Source: Niabella aurantiaca DSM 17617
GTDB taxonomy: Bacteria > Bacteroidota > Bacteroidia > Chitinophagales > Chitinophagaceae
Length of the DNA stretch: 64,000 nucleotides
Assembly (NCBI RefSeq): GCF_000374125.1
Contig: NZ_KB893643.1
Location: forward strand, 1-64,000
Reading direction: 5' to 3'
Shown: piece after piece, positions 61,724 through 64,000 of the stretch
How positions within the stretch are numbered: the first letter of the stretch is position 1
Layout of the letters: each line of letters begins with the position of its first letter
Position numbers and translations under genes: made by a program
Notes under the pieces: generated by a model
Seen by the model: only the letters and a program-made list of their open reading frames with translations
Databases searched by the model: none
Told to the model about the DNA's origin: nothing

Positions 61724-64000
61724 TTAAAAAGTAAGAGATAGTCCGGCAGAGAATAATCTTGCGATAGGATAAACGATCAAAGAGCTTCCCAATTCCGGGT
61801 CTACACCTTCGAAATCTTTATTCTTAAATGTCAGCAGGTTCTCTCCTGATGCAAATACGCGAAGGTCACTTATTCTTGCCCCGTTCAGCCATTTACTTGG
61901 CAATGTGTAACCAATCTGCAATGATTTCAGCTTCAGATAAGAAGTATTATACAGGTAAAATGTATTTGAAGTCATGATGGAACTCGCAGACAATAAGCGC
62001 GGGTATTTGCCATTTATATTGGCGTTGGGATCGGTTGCCGGATCGTAGTTATCATAATCGGTATTTGCTTTAACGGCATCATAAAAATAATATTTGCTCC
62101 ATGCATCTGCTGGCACCTGGTCACCGGTATTTGCTAAGATCGAACCATTCGCCCCACGGTCGTTGATGTAATGATAAGAACCCAGACGTCCGGCCCAAAG
62201 CATATTCAGATCAAGGCCTTTCCATGCGGCCGTCAGATTCAAACCAAAAATCCATTTGGGAACGGAGGATTTGCCGGTAAACTCCCGGTCGTCGTCGTTC
62301 CCATATTTTCCGTCACCATTCACATCAGCCATAAGTTTCTGCCCGTACCATATATTAGCAGCTCCGGAACCCACGGTATTGTTATTGAAAGAATAACCTG
62401 CGGCGATCATGGATTTTACCCATTCCAGGTCGGCCTTGGTGCGGATCATCCCATCTTTGGGTCCGCCATTCGGGTTTACCGTTCCGTCTGCATTTGTGTA
62501 CATACCGTTTCCGGCATAAGGTCTGCGCAGAAACCATTCGTCGATCATATGCCCTTCTACACGACGGGTATCGCCCCCGGTAGAAACATCGGCGAGGTTG
62601 GTATAGCGCCAGGTAGGATTGCCCCAGGTATCAAGTGTGGACGCATCTTGCTGGTATGCTAATGAGCCCTTAAATTTGGTGACTTTATTGTCGTTGTAAC
62701 TGACATTCGCATTGACCCCGTACTTGAATTCACCTACCCGGTCATGCCATCCCAGGGTAAGCTCTATCCCTTTATTGCCCAGGGAGGCGGTGTTGGACAT
62801 CGGCGCGCCGATATTACCCATGGTGAGGTAAATAATAGCAGGAGTAAGAATATCCGATGTATGACGATAGTAAAGATCTAACTCTGTACTCAGACGATGT
62901 TGCAAAAACCGGGCTTCCAGACCTAAGTTATAAGTAGTTAATTTTTCCCAGGATAACGCCAGGTTTTGAATGGTTTGCTGGATCACCCCATTGGCCACCT
63001 GTTCATTGAATACACTATTGACTTTTTGATATAAGGTCTGCCAATCGTAATTACCACTCACTGTGTTTCCTACTGTACCATAAGAAGCTCTCAGTTTTAA
63101 ATAGTTGATGGTATTAGAGACAAAGAACGGCTCATTGCTGACAACCCATCCGGCAGAAAACGAGGGAAACAGGCCGCTGCGATGGCCCGGGGCAAATTTG
63201 GATGAAGCATCGGAACGGAGATTGGCTTCAAACAGGTACTTACTGTCATATGCGTAGTTCAGGCGTCCAAAATAAGATAACATGGCATACTCCTCTTTTG
63301 CAGATCCACCAATAGACTCCATAACAGCGCCGGAAGTAATATCCGTAATACTCCAGTCCAGTAATCCTTTCTTCGTTGCGCTAAAGCCGCTATTCTCTGC
63401 ACGATACTGTTCATAGCCCAATAATCCTCCGATATCATGCTTGCCGAAACTGCGGTTATAACGCAGCAAAAGATCCGCTGTATAGCTGGTAGAATTATAG
63501 GAATACCGGTAGGTGGTTGCCTGGTCCAGATTGCCGATCCCTTCTTTGGGCGTATCAAAACTTTCGCGGAAGCTATACCGGGGGAGGTCCTGGGAATAGT
63601 GCTCATCTCCCCGTGTATATTCACTGTAATTAAACCTGGCCTCGGCAACAAGGCCTTTGTAAAGTTCAGCATTGGCATACCAGGAAGTGTTAATGCGTGT
63701 ATAGTTATTCATTCCCCCGTTTGAGGCTACCTGCTGAAGGATATTATCTTTTTGCGTAGTGTTAGGATCTTCACTGGCACCATATTTACCCTGGTAAATA
63801 GGTGTCATTCCCGGAAAGGCCTGGAGAAGATAGGTCATGGAGGTGCTACCCGGTTCCTTAAACTCTTTAGTAGCATATGTTTGAGTTCCAAAATTGATGA
63901 GATCAGCAATTTTCGTCTCCAGGTTTACACGCACATTGTAACGCTGCATACCCGTGTTTTTTAATGTACCGGGATTATTCTGATATCCCAGTGACATCAG
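61724..64000 (-). CDS. SusC/RagA TonB-dependent transporter, 5' end outside window
   Basis: The last 757 or so residues, open to the right edge. YNVRVNLETKIADLINFGTQ is plug-to-barrel, LSYFGRLNYAYDSKYLFEAN and RSGLFPSFSAGWVVSNEPFF are the standard SusC barrel segments, and the C-terminus FASGENLLTFKNKDFEGVDP followed by LFSAGLSLTF closes the barrel. Moves oligosaccharide over the outer membrane with TonB energy. The N-terminal domains lie outside, so presence of an STN domain is not known. Confidence 0.93.
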   Translation of the reverse strand: MMSLGYQNNPGTLKNTGMQRYNVRVNLETKIADLINFGTQTYATKEFKEPGSTSMTYLLQAFPGMTPIYQGKYGASEDPNTTQKDNILQQVASNGGMNNYTRINTSWYANAELYKGLVAEARFNYSEYTRGDEHYSQDLPRYSFRESFDTPKEGIGNLDQATTYRYSYNSTSYTADLLLRYNRSFGKHDIGGLLGYEQYRAENSGFSATKKGLLDWSITDITSGAVMESIGGSAKEEYAMLSYFGRLNYAYDSKYLFEANLRSDASSKFAPGHRSGLFPSFSAGWVVSNEPFFVSNTINYLKLRASYGTVGNTVSGNYDWQTLYQKVNSVFNEQVANGVIQQTIQNLALSWEKLTTYNLGLEARFLQHRLSTELDLYYRHTSDILTPAIIYLTMGNIGAPMSNTASLGNKGIELTLGWHDRVGEFKYGVNANVSYNDNKVTKFKGSLAYQQDASTLDTWGNPTWRYTNLADVSTGGDTRRVEGHMIDEWFLRRPYAGNGMYTNADGTVNPNGGPKDGMIRTKADLEWVKSMIAAGYSFNNNTVGSGAANIWYGQKLMADVNGDGKYGNDDDREFTGKSSVPKWIFGLNLTAAWKGLDLNMLWAGRLGSYHYINDRGANGSILANTGDQVPADAWSKYYFYDAVKANTDYDNYDPATDPNANINGKYPRLLSASSIMTSNTFYLYNTSYLKLKSLQIGYTLPSKWLNGARISDLRVFASGENLLTFKNKDFEGVDPELGSSLIVYPIARLFSAGLSLTF

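Noticed and set aside
1-64000. CRISPR array
   Set aside because: No regularly spaced direct repeats of 24-40 nt and no cas genes were seen.

Overview
The window looks like chromosomal DNA of a Bacteroidota bacterium, most likely from the Chitinophagaceae; the family assignment is inference. Supporting signs are two SusC/SusD pairs, an ECF sigma/FecR pair feeding a SusC with an N-terminal signalling domain, many secreted sulfatases and fucosidases, and several promoters of the TTTG-N19-TANNTTTG type. GC is moderate except for one AT-rich island at about 2.3-4.4 kb.

Layout. 0-4.4 kb: an IS982-type transposase end, folC, tRNA-Leu(GAG), and the scar of an integrated element (TGACACAY repeats, a broken tyrosine recombinase, a glycosyltransferase stub, an AT-rich erythromycin-esterase-like gene). 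4.5-7.9 kb: a Crp-type regulator, a methyltransferase and a SulP anion transporter. 7.9-22.7 kb, minus strand: a polysaccharide utilization locus (PUL) with ECF sigma, FecR, SusC (frameshifted), SusD, three sulfatases, a GH29 fucosidase and a secreted phosphodiesterase, consistent with a sulfated, fucose-containing glycan. 23-24.7 kb: ArsR, an AHSA1-type protein and an alpha/beta hydrolase behind a double operator. 24.7-34.9 kb: a divergent AraC regulator and a fucose operon (SDR dehydrogenase, fuconate dehydratase, Na+ symporter, mutarotase, GH29, divergent GH95-like, GH29).

35-39.9 kb: a MocR-type regulator converging on GATase-like, YggS and pyridoxal kinase genes (vitamin B6), then a CPVC redox protein under a palindromic operator. 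40-44.9 kb: a canonical GH95 fucosidase, small proteins and a second SulP transporter. 45.1-50.5 kb: jetA-jetB-jetC of a Wadjet/MksBEF-type SMC complex with no jetD beside it. 50.8-55 kb: a VKOR-thioredoxin fusion, a small secreted protein, a methyltransferase, a histidine kinase fossil, a sugar-isomerase-like protein and a tRNA 3' fragment. 55.1-64 kb, minus strand: a second PUL (DUF2264, GH88, parallel beta-helix protein, SusD, SusC running off the edge), suggesting a uronate-containing glycan.

How it fits together: the first PUL would bind and desulfate a fucan, exo-fucosidases release L-fucose, and the operon from 25.9 kb imports and oxidises it; the SulP carriers may handle anions such as sulfate. 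Decayed genes (integrase, glycosyltransferase, GH95 tail, histidine kinase, SusC frameshift) show repeated deletion and rearrangement. The best candidates for further study are the JetABC set without JetD, the GH95-like enzyme with swapped catalytic residues, the 14-bp-stem hairpin upstream of pyridoxal kinase, and the tRNA-Leu integration scar.
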